A stretch of 64,000 bases of DNA from Flavobacterium crocinum (GCF_003122385.1 NZ_CP029255.1:992001-1056000), one strand, 5' to 3'; shown: positions 8,557 through 16,700, counted from the stretch's first letter. The notes: a model not told the origin generated them from the sequence alone. A program made the numbers and translations.

Positions 8557-8949
8557 ATGAAAACAACACGTAATACTACCGCGAAAACAGCTGTATTAGA
8601 AGTATTTGAGAATTCTAAAACAGCATTATCACACACTGAAATTCAAAAACAATTGAACGATGTCTGCGATCGCGTGACCATTTATAGAATTTTAGATCGT
8701 TTGGTTAACGATGATATTATTCATAAAATCTCCAATCTCGACGGAACGGTAAAATATGCCAAATGCAATCATTCACATCAGCGCGTACACATTCACAATC
8801 ATGCTCATTTCAGCTGTGAAAACTGTCATGAAATTACCTGTCTTGAAAATGTGAAACCGAGCTACATTATGCCACAAAATTATAAAGTGAACGAAATAAA
8901 CTTTACATTATCTGGATTGTGCCCAAAATGTTTGAATTCTAACATATAA
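8557..8949 (+). CDS. Fur-family metal regulator (possibly Zur-like)
   Basis: The 130-residue protein has an N-terminal winged helix (HTEIQKQLNDVCDRVTIYRILDRLV, about 26-50) and a C-terminal dimer and metal domain with HIHNHAHFSCENC (77-90) and a closing LCPKC. Cys87, Cys90, Cys122 and Cys125 form the two CxxC pairs of the structural zinc site found in Fur, Zur and PerR. The rich His cluster would hold the regulatory metal. The neighbours (MerC-like protein, TonB receptor) suggest metal-uptake control. Zinc is my preferred ligand, but the operator and protein do not prove it. Confidence 0.85.
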   Translation: MKTTRNTTAKTAVLEVFENSKTALSHTEIQKQLNDVCDRVTIYRILDRLVNDDIIHKISNLDGTVKYAKCNHSHQRVHIHNHAHFSCENCHEITCLENVKPSYIMPQNYKVNEINFTLSGLCPKCLNSNI

Positions 8950-8950
8950 A

Positions 8951-8968
8951 TTTTAGGCTCGCCTAAAA
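8951..8968. promoter_or_regulatory. mntH: DtxR/MntR-type operator before mntH
   Basis: TTTTAGGCTCGCCTAAAA is a perfect inverted repeat with 8-bp arms around a 2-bp centre. The TTTAGGC/GCCTAAA arms resemble DtxR/MntR-family boxes, and a DtxR-family regulator gene lies just after mntH. The palindrome ends 3 bp before the candidate -33 TTG (8972-8974), well placed for repression. Confidence 0.75.
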
Positions 8969-8971
8969 ATA

Positions 8972-9004
8972 TTGTTCCGCGAATATCATTTTTCTATATA
9001 TTTG
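8972..9004 (+). promoter_or_regulatory. mntH: promoter of mntH
   Basis: TTG at 8972-8974 and TATATTTG at 8997-9004 are spaced by 22 nt, fitting the Bacteroidota -33/-7 consensus (TTG, TAnnTTTG). The implied start of transcription leaves a leader of roughly 13 nt before the ATG at 9024. Confidence 0.65.
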
Positions 9005-9023
9005 TGAAAACAATACATTTACA

Positions 9024-10895
9024 ATGAGTAAATCTTTAGAAGAAGTCCACGAATCGGTTTCTACAGAACATAAAAAAACAGGTTTTAGAAAAATATTAGC
9101 CTTTTTAGGCCCCGCTTATTTAGTAAGCGTTGGTTATATGGATCCAGGAAACTGGGCAACTGATATTGCCGGCGGAAGCCAATTTGGCTACACTTTAGTT
9201 TGGGTTTTATTAATGAGTAACTTAATGGCACTGCTTTTACAGAGTTTAAGTGCCCGTCTCGGAATTGTGACTCAACGTGATTTGGCGCAGGCTTCACGAG
9301 AAACGTATTCTAAATACATCAACTACATTTTATACTTTTTAGCAGAAATTGCCATTGCTGCCTGTGATTTGGCCGAAGTTCTCGGAATGGCAATCGGGAT
9401 TAACCTGCTTTTCGGAATTCCACTTTTTGAAGGCGTTTTGATTACCGTTTTAGACACTTTCATTCTCTTATTTTTAATCAATAAAGGTATCCGAAAAATG
9501 GAAGCTTTTATTATCGCTTTGGTTGCGATAATTGGTTTTTCTTTCATTTTTGAAATGATTTTCGCAGAACCGGAAGTTTCTAAAATTATTGCAGGATTGG
9601 TTCCTTCTATTCCAAACTCTGCCGCTTTATACATCGCAATCGGAATTATCGGAGCGACTGTAATGCCGCACAACCTTTACTTACACTCCTCTTTGGTACA
9701 AACCAGAAAATTCGACAGAAGTCCTACCGGAATCAAACAAGCTTTAAAATACAATTTGATCGACTCCACTATCGCTTTGAATCTGGCTTTCTTCGTCAAT
9801 GCTGCGATTCTAATTCTTGCGGCGGCAACATTCCATAAAAACGGAATGTTTGAAGTTGCCGAAATTCAGGATGCACATCAGTTTCTCGAACCTTTACTGG
9901 GAACCAAATGGGCGCCGATTTTATTTGCTGTTGCTTTGATTGCTGCGGGACAAAGTTCAACAGTGACCGGAACTCTTGCGGGACAAATTGTTATGGAAGG
10001 TTATTTACATTTAAGAATTCAGCCTTGGGTTCGTCGTATCATAACCCGTTTGATTGCCATTATTCCTGCTTTAGTTGTAATCTGGATTTACGGTGAAAGT
10101 GTTACCGGAAAACTTTTGATTTTGAGTCAGGTTATTTTGAGCCTTCAATTAGGTTTCGCCATTATTCCGCTGATTCATTTTGTGAGTGATAAATCGAAAA
10201 TGAATGGTTTTCATATTTCCAGAACTACTCAAATTGTTTCGTGGATCATTGCTTTGATTATTGTTTCGCTAAATGCCAAATTGGTTTATGATGAAATTAC
10301 TTCCTGGTTAGAAGGTTCTAATCATCCTATAATTCTATGGTTGACAGTGATTCCTCTTGCATTCGGATTCTTAGGTTTGTTATTATACATTGTTTTTAAA
10401 CCTTTTATTGCAAAAGCCAAATCTAAAAAAGTTATCAATCATTCGCCACACAATCTAAAACTTCACTTTACTCCAAAAGAAGGTAAAAGCATTAAAAACA
10501 TTGCTGTTTCTGTAGATTTTTCCAGTGCCGATGAAGCGGCTTTGAACAAAGCCTTTGAATTGGGTGGCATTGACACTGAATATACGCTCATTCACATCGT
10601 AGAAACGGTTGGAGCATTAATGTACGGCGTTCATGTTCACGACCATGAAACTACGATTGACGAGAAATTATTACTGAAATACAAAGAAATGCTTTCAGAA
10701 AAAGGATTTAATATCGAAACGGAACTTGGTTTTGGAAAACCAGCCAAAATAATTCCGGAAATTATAAACAGTGGTAATTTTGACATTCTAGTTATGGGAA
10801 CCCACGGCCACACTGGATTAAAAGATATTCTTTTCGGTACAACGGTAGACAAATTGAGACATAAAATTTCAATACCTTTGTTGATTGTTAAATGA
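9024..10895 (+). CDS. mntH: NRAMP divalent metal transporter fused to a UspA domain
   Basis: Residues 1 to about 470 form an NRAMP transporter with 11-12 membrane spans. The metal-site motifs are DPGNWAT (40-46) in span 1 and MPHNLYLHS (about 214-222) in span 6. These take up Mn2+ or Fe2+ with protons across the inner membrane. From about residue 485 a soluble universal-stress-protein domain follows (KNIAVSVDFSSADEAALNKA), ending with the ATP-site-like GTHGHTGLKDILFGTTVDKL. At 623 residues it is about 200 longer than a simple MntH because of this domain. A perfect DtxR-type palindrome precedes it and a DtxR-family gene follows, supporting a manganese role. Confidence 0.92.
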   Translation: MSKSLEEVHESVSTEHKKTGFRKILAFLGPAYLVSVGYMDPGNWATDIAGGSQFGYTLVWVLLMSNLMALLLQSLSARLGIVTQRDLAQASRETYSKYINYILYFLAEIAIAACDLAEVLGMAIGINLLFGIPLFEGVLITVLDTFILLFLINKGIRKMEAFIIALVAIIGFSFIFEMIFAEPEVSKIIAGLVPSIPNSAALYIAIGIIGATVMPHNLYLHSSLVQTRKFDRSPTGIKQALKYNLIDSTIALNLAFFVNAAILILAAATFHKNGMFEVAEIQDAHQFLEPLLGTKWAPILFAVALIAAGQSSTVTGTLAGQIVMEGYLHLRIQPWVRRIITRLIAIIPALVVIWIYGESVTGKLLILSQVILSLQLGFAIIPLIHFVSDKSKMNGFHISRTTQIVSWIIALIIVSLNAKLVYDEITSWLEGSNHPIILWLTVIPLAFGFLGLLLYIVFKPFIAKAKSKKVINHSPHNLKLHFTPKEGKSIKNIAVSVDFSSADEAALNKAFELGGIDTEYTLIHIVETVGALMYGVHVHDHETTIDEKLLLKYKEMLSEKGFNIETELGFGKPAKIIPEIINSGNFDILVMGTHGHTGLKDILFGTTVDKLRHKISIPLLIVK

Positions 10896-10985
10896 AGATG
10901 CAAAGTTTCAGAGTGACAAAGTAACAAAGTTTTTAGCTTTGTCCCTTTGCAACTCTGTCTCTTTGTTACTCAAAAAGAAAAAAAA

Positions 10986-11639
10986 ATGACCTTTTCAGAA
11001 GAAAACTACCTTAAATCGATCTATCACTTAACGGCGGCTTTGGAAACAGAAGTCAGTACGAATGCTATTGCAGAAATCATGGAGACGAAAGCTTCTTCGG
11101 TAACGGATATGTTGAAGAAACTGGCGGAGAAAGATTTGGTTAATTATAAAAAATACCAAGGGGTTTCGTTAACCGAAAACGGAAAACTAGCCGCAAAAAT
11201 GATTGTGAGAAAACATCGTCTTTGGGAAGTGTTTTTGGTGGAGAAACTAAATTTCAGCTGGGATGAAGTTCATGATATTGCGGAACAGTTGGAACACATC
11301 AAATCAGAACAATTGATTAACCGTTTAGATGATTTTCTTGGAAATCCGACTGAAGATCCACATGGAGATCCAATTCCAGATGCGAACGGCCGAATTATTA
11401 AGATTGAAAAACATTTACTTTCCGAGTTATCAGATAACCAAAACGGAGTTTGTGTTGGTGTGAAAGACACTTCTTCTGAGTTCTTGAAATATCTGGACAA
11501 ACAAGGAATTGCTTTGGGTTCCAAAATTGAATTTGTTTCTAAAGAATCATTCGATTTATCGGTCAAAATTAAGGTTGATGAAAGGGAATTGTCGATTTCA
11601 AATAAAATTGCTTCTAATTTGTTTGTAAAGCTGGTTTAG
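10986..11639 (+). CDS. DtxR/MntR-family metal-dependent repressor with FeoA-like C-domain
   Basis: The likely start is the ATG at 10986 (MTFSEENYLKSIYHL). An in-frame TTG 39 bp upstream lies within a repeat and would add an untypical tail. The 217-residue product has a winged helix (about 5-60: TNAIAEIMETKASSVTDMLKKL), the DtxR dimer and metal domain (RKHRLWEVFLVEKLNF; EHIKSEQL; GNPTEDPHGDPIPD) and an SH3/FeoA-like end from about residue 140. Proteins of this type bind Mn2+ or Fe2+ and then repress uptake genes. The neighbouring NRAMP gene and its palindrome make manganese sensing (MntR-like) most likely. Confidence 0.88.
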   Translation: MTFSEENYLKSIYHLTAALETEVSTNAIAEIMETKASSVTDMLKKLAEKDLVNYKKYQGVSLTENGKLAAKMIVRKHRLWEVFLVEKLNFSWDEVHDIAEQLEHIKSEQLINRLDDFLGNPTEDPHGDPIPDANGRIIKIEKHLLSELSDNQNGVCVGVKDTSSEFLKYLDKQGIALGSKIEFVSKESFDLSVKIKVDERELSISNKIASNLFVKLV

Positions 11640-11989
11640 CGGGTTATTCCGCGGAGATGCACAAAGAAGTTTCGCAGAGATACACTAAGAATTATATGGG
11701 TTGAACCTACGGCTCTCTATTTTTCTTATTGACAATTACGACGGATTGAAATCCGTCGCTATAAAATTTAACGAGCCTATGGCTTTTTCCTATTATAATC
11801 TGCAAGTCAAATAATAATATCCAGATACCTAACAGGTTTTAAAAACCTGTTAGGATAAAATATCATGCAAAAAGTTCCGAAGGAATGAAATATATTGTAG
11901 CAACGGATTTTAATCCGTTGTTGAAATGTCCGCAAATCAACAGAGTTCCATAGGAACGGTATATAATCAAAGAAAAAACATACCAAAAT
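11640..11989. repeat. cluster of small palindromes
   Basis: This gap has no gene and is packed with short inverted repeats: CGACGGATT...AATCCGTCG at 11738-11757, CCTAACAGG...CCTGTTAGG at 11828-11854, and a composite element at 11869-11964. The composite holds GTTCCGAAGGAA, then CAACGGATT...AATCCGTTG, then GTTCC-n3-GGAAC. The second palindrome has the same 9-bp-arm design as the palindromes around the transposase gene at 24280. The composite unit is repeated at 12342-12440. Confidence 0.8.
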
Positions 11990-12304
11990 ATGAATGAATT
12001 TGACATAAATTCAGGAAACAAAGAAAAAGAGCTTGAAGATCAATTAAAAAAACTTCCTAAAGAAAAGTGGAAAATTTGGAGATTAATCGCCGTTGGAATT
12101 ATTACACCTTTTGTTGGCCCATATATTCCTTTGAGAAAGGGAATGCTGATAGATAGAATGGGTTATCGAGATTCTGTTTTAATGTTTTTTTTAATTTTAT
12201 TGATTGCAATCCCAATGGCTTGCTATATGCATTTTCAAAAAATCAATAATCAAATATTTGATATTGAATGTGAACTTGAAAATTTAAAACAACAGAAGAA
12301 ATAG
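11990..12304 (+). CDS. small membrane protein of unknown function
   Basis: This 104-residue frame starts with an ATG. It has a charged N-terminal part (KEKELEDQLKKLPKEKWKIW), a weakly hydrophobic stretch (about 33-47), a strong membrane span (SVLMFFLILLIAIPMACYM, about 63-81), and a charged coiled-coil-like tail ending in LENLKQQKK. I do not recognise the family. Its codon use and AT content fit the region. It lies exactly between two direct copies of a composite palindromic repeat (11869-11964 and 12342-12440), which could mean insertion as a unit or chance placement of repeats on both sides. Confidence 0.6.
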   Translation: MNEFDINSGNKEKELEDQLKKLPKEKWKIWRLIAVGIITPFVGPYIPLRKGMLIDRMGYRDSVLMFFLILLIAIPMACYMHFQKINNQIFDIECELENLKQQKK

Positions 12305-12341
12305 AAAATGGAAATAAAAATTGGAAGCCTAGAGACTTTTT

Positions 12342-12440
12342 AAAAAGTTCCGAAGGAACGAAATATGTTGTAGCAACGGATTTTAATCCGTTGTTGAAAT
12401 ATCCTCGTTGTAAATAGAGTTCCGTAGGAACGGAACATAT
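12342..12440. repeat. composite palindromic repeat, second direct copy
   Basis: This is a near-identical direct copy of 11869-11964. It begins AAAAAGTTCCGAAGGAACG, continues with CAACGGATTTTAATCCGTTG, and ends with GTTCC-n3-GGAAC. Differences between the copies are concentrated in the spacer before the last palindrome. The gene at 11990-12304 lies between the two copies. Confidence 0.85.
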
Positions 12441-12502
12441 TAATTACATTTAATGCTCTAAAAAACATTCGGAAAAACAAAATTGTTATTTTGAAACCGA
12501 GT

Positions 12503-12584
12503 GTCCTAGCCCCGATAGAAGTGAAAATCCTTTTGTGGCGGGGTTCGCCACAAAAGATTGAAACGGATAGCGGTAATAGCTCCT
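12503..12584. ncRNA. conserved structured element, possibly a Flavo-1-like RNA
   Basis: The element runs from TCCTAGCCCCGATAGAAG to GATAGCGGTAATAGCTCC. At its centre is an 11-bp perfect stem (12530-12540 with 12546-12556, CTTTTGTGGCG / CGCCACAAAAG) and a 5-nt loop. I recall near-identical sequences, with variable stems but fixed flanks, at many gene ends in Flavobacterium genomes, which suggests a structured RNA family such as Flavo-1. The family name is from memory. It lies 6 bp beyond the stop of the minus-strand gene at 12591, so it would be read on the minus strand as the 3' end of that transcript. Confidence 0.5.
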
Positions 12585-12590
12585 AAAAAT

Positions 12591-12989
12591 TTAAACAATC
12601 CCTTTTTCAACCATTTCCAGCATAACCGGAGAAGCATTTTTAAATGTAGGCGGCTGTTCGATAATACTTCCGGCGTTCTTTTTATTTACTTTAAAAGTAA
12701 CATCGTTATCTGTTGTAAACAAAAGCGCGGTTAAAAATGGCTTTTTGATGTAAGTCCCTAAAACCAATAAAGCTTCATCTAATGTATGAATGCTTTCAAT
12801 TTCTTCTGTTTTATAACGAGACGTTAAGGAAATCGAAAACGTATTATCTTCGTTGAGAACCAATCGGAAGTAAATGTTTTTAATTTCGGTATCGCCCATC
12901 GTTTTGGCCAAAGTAAGTTTAGCGAAAGTTCCGGCTTGGATACTTTCTTTAACTCGTTCACAAAAAAGGGCAAATATTGGTTCGTACAT
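12591..12989 (-). CDS. hypothetical protein, possible stand-alone N-domain of a methyltransferase family
   Basis: The 132-residue product starts MYEPIFALFCERVKESIQ and has the block FAKLTLAKTMGDTEIKNIYFRLVL, then a beta-rich middle and FKVNKKNAGSI. It has no signal peptide or membrane span. The LTLAK...NIY.R pattern reminds me of the N-terminal region of larger SAM-dependent methyltransferase-like proteins of Bacteroidota. If so, this gene is a short or truncated version lacking the methyltransferase fold. That link is from memory and weak. The stop is followed within 6 bp by a structured element at 12503-12584, arguing for a genuine gene end. Confidence 0.6.
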   Translation of the reverse strand: MYEPIFALFCERVKESIQAGTFAKLTLAKTMGDTEIKNIYFRLVLNEDNTFSISLTSRYKTEEIESIHTLDEALLVLGTYIKKPFLTALLFTTDNDVTFKVNKKNAGSIIEQPPTFKNASPVMLEMVEKGIV

Positions 12990-13061
12990 TTTTTTAAAAG
13001 GTGCTAAGGTTCTGAGATGCTGAGGTTCTAAGTTTTTCCTTGCTAATCTCTATATTGTTAT

Positions 13062-13156
13062 TTAACCGCAAAGGTCGCAAAGTTTTTTCGCAAAGAACGC
13101 TAGGAAATATAAAACTTTGCGAACCTTGCGTAAATCTTAGCGACCTTTGCGGTTAA
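13062..13156. repeat. long inverted repeat, CGCAAAG family
   Basis: Perfect 17-nt arms at 13062-13078 and 13140-13156 (TTAACCGCAAAGGTCGC and complement) enclose a middle made of further CGCAAAG-like words (TTTTTCGCAAAGAACGCTAG). The element sits 6 bp after the enoyl-CoA hydratase stop and before the hypothetical gene at 12591-12989. Related words occur at 47975-48052 and 51326-51644. Confidence 0.85.
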
Positions 13157-13162
13157 GAAAAA

Positions 13163-13945
13163 TTATTTCCCTGTAAATTCAGCTTTACGTTTCTCTAAAA
13201 AGGCTGTTGTTCCTTCTTTAAAGTCTTGGGTTCCAAAACATTCTCCAAATGATTTAATTTCGGTATCGAAACCATTTTTACCATCTTTAAAGTTGGCATT
13301 AATGGCTTTTATAGCTTTTCCAATTGCGAAGGGTGCATTTTTAATGATTTTTTGAGCAATTACGTTTGTAAACGAAAGCAATTCTTCCTGAGGCACTACA
13401 TGATTTACTAAACCGTACTCTTTTCCTTGTTCGGCAGTAATCATTGCTGCGGTCATAATCATTTCCATGGCACGGCCTTTTCCAATTAATTGTGGTAAAC
13501 GCTGTGTTCCTCCGTAGCCTGGAATTAATCCTAAAGTTACTTCCGGCAATCCCATTTTTGCATTGTCTGAAGCGACTCTGAAATGACAAGCCATTGCCAA
13601 TTCTAATCCGCCGCCAAGAGCAAAACCGTTCACCGCTGCAATAACCGGTTTTTTAAGGTTTTCTATGAAATCAAATAAAGATTCCTGTCCTTCTGCCGCC
13701 AGCTGCGCACCTTCAACAGTAGTATAATTTGCAAACTCTGAAATATCAGCTCCTGCTACAAAAGCTTTTTCTCCGCTTCCGGTTAAAACAATAACTCGAA
13801 CATCATCATTTTTGGATAATGAATCAACAGCATTACTCAGATCACTGATGGTTGCTTTGTTTAAAGCATTTAACTTAGTGGGTCTGTTAATGGTAATGGT
13901 TGCAACTTTTTCTTCAATTGAAATTAAGATATTTTCGTAGTTCAT
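13163..13945 (-). CDS. enoyl-CoA hydratase/isomerase (crotonase family)
   Basis: The 260-residue protein is a full-length crotonase. It has the CoA-binding FVAGADISEF near residue 65, the oxyanion-hole block GFALGGGLELAMACHFRVAS (about 107-126), and PEVTLGLIPGYGGTQRLPQ (about 134-152). Both glutamates expected for hydration are present (in GGGLELA and PEVTL), so it most likely adds water to 2-enoyl-CoA in fatty-acid or branched-chain amino-acid breakdown. It begins only 11 bp after the histidine kinase gene, so the two probably share a transcript. The substrate length cannot be told. Confidence 0.9.
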   Translation of the reverse strand: MNYENILISIEEKVATITINRPTKLNALNKATISDLSNAVDSLSKNDDVRVIVLTGSGEKAFVAGADISEFANYTTVEGAQLAAEGQESLFDFIENLKKPVIAAVNGFALGGGLELAMACHFRVASDNAKMGLPEVTLGLIPGYGGTQRLPQLIGKGRAMEMIMTAAMITAEQGKEYGLVNHVVPQEELLSFTNVIAQKIIKNAPFAIGKAIKAINANFKDGKNGFDTEIKSFGECFGTQDFKEGTTAFLEKRKAEFTGK

Positions 13946-13956
13946 AACAGCTGGTT

Positions 13957-15426
13957 TTATGAGTTTGTGATGGGTAAAGAAACCCTGAAAGTCGTTCCTT
14001 TTCCGTAAGTTGATTCAAAGGTAATTGTTCCTTTGTAATTTTCTATAATGTTTTTGATAATTCCTAGTCCAAGTCCCATACCGCTCGTTTTAGTGGTAAA
14101 TTTGGGTTCGAAGATTCGTCCGATATCTTGTTTCTGGATTCCTATTCCGTTGTCTTTTACCGCAATTTCAACATTGTTGTTTCGTCGTTTTACAGTAACT
14201 ACAATTGATTTCTGAAACTGACTTTCCGGAATGGCCTGTGTTGCATTTTTAACTAAATTGGTAATGACACGAATCAATTGCGTACGATCCATTTTGGAAA
14301 TGATTTCTTCTTCTTCTTTTTCGAAGACAATATAATCTTCGTTAAAAATATCCAAGGCTAATTCTACAACCTCAACCACATTTAAAGTTTCATTTTGCTG
14401 CGCCGGCATCGAAGCAAAGTTCGAAAATGCCGAAGCCACCGATGTCATAGTATCGATCTGCTGAATTAAGGTTTCGGAATAATCATTCATTTTCTGCTTC
14501 ACGTCTGGATCATTTGGATCAAACTTTCTTTGGAAACTCTGAACCGTCAAACGCATTGGCGTAAGCGGATTTTTAATTTCGTGCGCGACTTGTTTTGCCA
14601 TTTCGCGCCAAGCTTCTTCACGTTCACTTTGTGCTAATTTAATGGCGCTCGTTTCGAGTTTATCCACCATTCCGTTATACGCTTTGATCAGGAAGTTCAC
14701 TTCTTTACTATTGGCTTCTAAAACAATTTTCTCGTTTTTCTGATCCAGATTGGTTTCTTCCAAACGATCTGAAATAGTTTTTAATGATTTTGTGATATAA
14801 GTTGAAAGGAAATACGCCAATGCAAAAGCCACAATCAGCATAAAAGAATAAACCTGACTCAGGCGAATCAGGAAAGTATTCAACTCGTTATCGTAATAAC
14901 CGTCGTCTTCTAAATACGGAAGATTTAAGATTCCGAGCGGTTTGAATTTTTCGTCTTTTATTAAACTGTAAGATGATCGGTTTTTGACTCCGTCAATCGT
15001 CTTAATGTCTACAAAACGTTTCTCAATTGAGGAACGAACTAATTTCAGAATATATTCGGGAATTGGAGGAGCAATTTTATCAACCGCAAAAGACTCTTTG
15101 GATGATTTAAGCAGTTTCCCGTCGAGACTGTAAATATTGATTTCGATTTTATGAATCTGCGCTAATTCGTGGATTTTGTCTTTAAAAATCAAATCCAGAT
15201 TTTGCGTTTTCAGCGGATAAGTTGTAGTAGCCAGAACATAATTAATATGTTCTTTTACCGCATTTTCTTTTCTCTCTAAACGCTCCTGATGATATTCTTT
15301 GGCCTCGGTCTTAAACTGAATAATCGAGATCGAAGCCAATAAAAAAGATGCCACCACAATCAATACAATCATCGACAGGAAAATCCTGGTACGAAGGGAA
15401 AGCATTGTCATTTTTATGTTGAGCAT
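13957..15426 (-). CDS. membrane sensor histidine kinase
   Basis: The 489-residue protein has two membrane spans (about 13-33 and 192-212) around a periplasmic sensor domain, then a HAMP-like linker (SLKTISDRLEETN). The dimerisation and phospho-acceptor motif is AHEIKNPLTPM (His near 282), and an ATPase domain follows with TNLVKNATQAI (N box), DNGIGI (G1) and GMGLGLGIIKN (G2). The NPLTPM H-box is typical of NtrY-like kinases. No response regulator gene is adjacent, so it is an orphan here. It is joined to the enoyl-CoA hydratase gene by an 11-bp gap. The stimulus is unknown. Confidence 0.9.
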   Translation of the reverse strand: MLNIKMTMLSLRTRIFLSMIVLIVVASFLLASISIIQFKTEAKEYHQERLERKENAVKEHINYVLATTTYPLKTQNLDLIFKDKIHELAQIHKIEINIYSLDGKLLKSSKESFAVDKIAPPIPEYILKLVRSSIEKRFVDIKTIDGVKNRSSYSLIKDEKFKPLGILNLPYLEDDGYYDNELNTFLIRLSQVYSFMLIVAFALAYFLSTYITKSLKTISDRLEETNLDQKNEKIVLEANSKEVNFLIKAYNGMVDKLETSAIKLAQSEREEAWREMAKQVAHEIKNPLTPMRLTVQSFQRKFDPNDPDVKQKMNDYSETLIQQIDTMTSVASAFSNFASMPAQQNETLNVVEVVELALDIFNEDYIVFEKEEEEIISKMDRTQLIRVITNLVKNATQAIPESQFQKSIVVTVKRRNNNVEIAVKDNGIGIQKQDIGRIFEPKFTTKTSGMGLGLGIIKNIIENYKGTITFESTYGKGTTFRVSLPITNS

Positions 15427-15562
15427 GATTTTAGTATTCAGTGTTCAGATTGTTAGTGTTCAGTTATTTTGCAAACGTATAACTTCGTTTTAAAGTTATA
15501 ATATATAAAAATTTAAAAGACAATGATTGTAAACTGATCACTAAAAAACTGACCACTGCCAA

Positions 15563-16111
15563 CTATTTCCTTTCTCTAATTCTTTTGTAAAAACGAAATC
15601 CCAGCATAATTAAAACCGAAAATAAAATAATTCCGATTACGCCGAAAATCCAATTGATGGCACTTTTTAAAACTACTAAAAATACAACGGCAAACAAAAT
15701 AATCGTTGCGCCTTCGTTCCATAAACGCATAAAATTATTCGAATATTTTACCTCATCTCTTTGCAGTTGCTTAAAAATCTGATGGCATTTTCCATGATAT
15801 AAATACAACAGGAAAACGAAACATAATTTTACGTGCATCCAGGATTGTGCGAGCCAGACATGTCCTGCTTCTGTAAAAAACAGCATCCAAAAAGCAAAAA
15901 TACTCGCTAAAACCGCCGATGGCCATGTAATAATATACCACAAACGGTAGGCCATTATTTTGTATTGCGCCTGCAAGATTTCTTTTTCAGGTGATGTTTT
16001 TTCATTGGCTTCAATTTGATACACAAATAAACGCACAATGTAAAACAAACCCGCAAACCAAGTTATCACAAATATAAGATGCAGTGATTTTAGATAATTA
16101 TAATATTCCAT
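15563..16111 (-). CDS. hemJ: protoporphyrinogen IX oxidase HemJ (CopD/UPF0093 family)
   Basis: The 182-residue membrane protein has about five spans. The conserved His sits in SLHLIFVITWFAGLFYIVR near residue 11, followed by MAYRLWYIITWPSAVL, WMHVKLCFVFLLYLYH and FMRLWNEGATIILFAVVFLV, all matching the HemJ family. HemJ removes six electrons from protoporphyrinogen IX in the inner membrane and probably passes them to the respiratory chain. Its ATG directly follows the TAA of the lipoprotein gene with no gap, and hemH lies further upstream on the same transcript, which strongly supports the haem role. No hemG or hemY gene is seen in the window. Confidence 0.9.
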   Translation of the reverse strand: MEYYNYLKSLHLIFVITWFAGLFYIVRLFVYQIEANEKTSPEKEILQAQYKIMAYRLWYIITWPSAVLASIFAFWMLFFTEAGHVWLAQSWMHVKLCFVFLLYLYHGKCHQIFKQLQRDEVKYSNNFMRLWNEGATIILFAVVFLVVLKSAINWIFGVIGIILFSVLIMLGFRFYKRIRERK

Positions 16112-16684
16112 TTATTGTTTGAATGTAGATTTTTTAAAAAGATCAATCATTTCTTTACCGTAATTTTCATCTTCATATACAATCGTAACAGTAAAGATTT
16201 TATCATTAAGCGCTTTCGAAAAAATTACTGCTGTCGCTACTGTTTTTCCTTCTTCGGTAATTTCAATTTTAGCTTTTCTAAACGGCATACCTGAGATATT
16301 CTCACTACTCACTGAGTAATCTCCCATTTTTCCTTTTCGATACACTTGTCCAATATTCTTCAACAAAAGAAAATCTTTTAATCTCATTTTCATGTCAATT
16401 GACTGAAGGTCTCCACCAAGATAATCTTCGTACTTTGCCGAAAAATAATTTGCGTTGTCTCTTTTAAAAGCAACAATCAAATTCTTTTTTTTAATTAAAG
16501 CAGTATCGCCTTTTATTTCTCCTTTTTCTGTTTGAGTTACTTTTTCGTAATCATCCGGAATTTCAATTTCCCAATTGAATGTTTTGTCAAAAAAACGATT
16601 GTTTTCAAAAGTGTTTGTCTTTTTGCATCCAATTATAGTTAGCAAAGAAAAAAGTAAAATCGAAAAATATTTTAATTTATTCAT
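16112..16684 (-). CDS. lipoprotein of unknown function in the hemH-hemJ operon
   Basis: This 190-residue protein starts MNKLKYFSILLFSLLTIIGCKK with a clear lipobox (TIIGC) and a KK after the cysteine. The mature part is soluble and mixed alpha/beta: GEIKGDTALIKKKNLIVAFKRD, then YLGGDLQSIDMKMRLKDFLLL, then a beta-rich end closing in MIDLFKKSTFKQ. I recognise no family. It lies 16 bp after hemH and its stop abuts the hemJ start codon, so it is translated with two terminal haem enzymes. The position suggests a link to haem, but nothing in the sequence shows one. Confidence 0.8.
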   Translation of the reverse strand: MNKLKYFSILLFSLLTIIGCKKTNTFENNRFFDKTFNWEIEIPDDYEKVTQTEKGEIKGDTALIKKKNLIVAFKRDNANYFSAKYEDYLGGDLQSIDMKMRLKDFLLLKNIGQVYRKGKMGDYSVSSENISGMPFRKAKIEITEEGKTVATAVIFSKALNDKIFTVTIVYEDENYGKEMIDLFKKSTFKQ

Positions 16685-16700
16685 TTATAAATAATTGATG

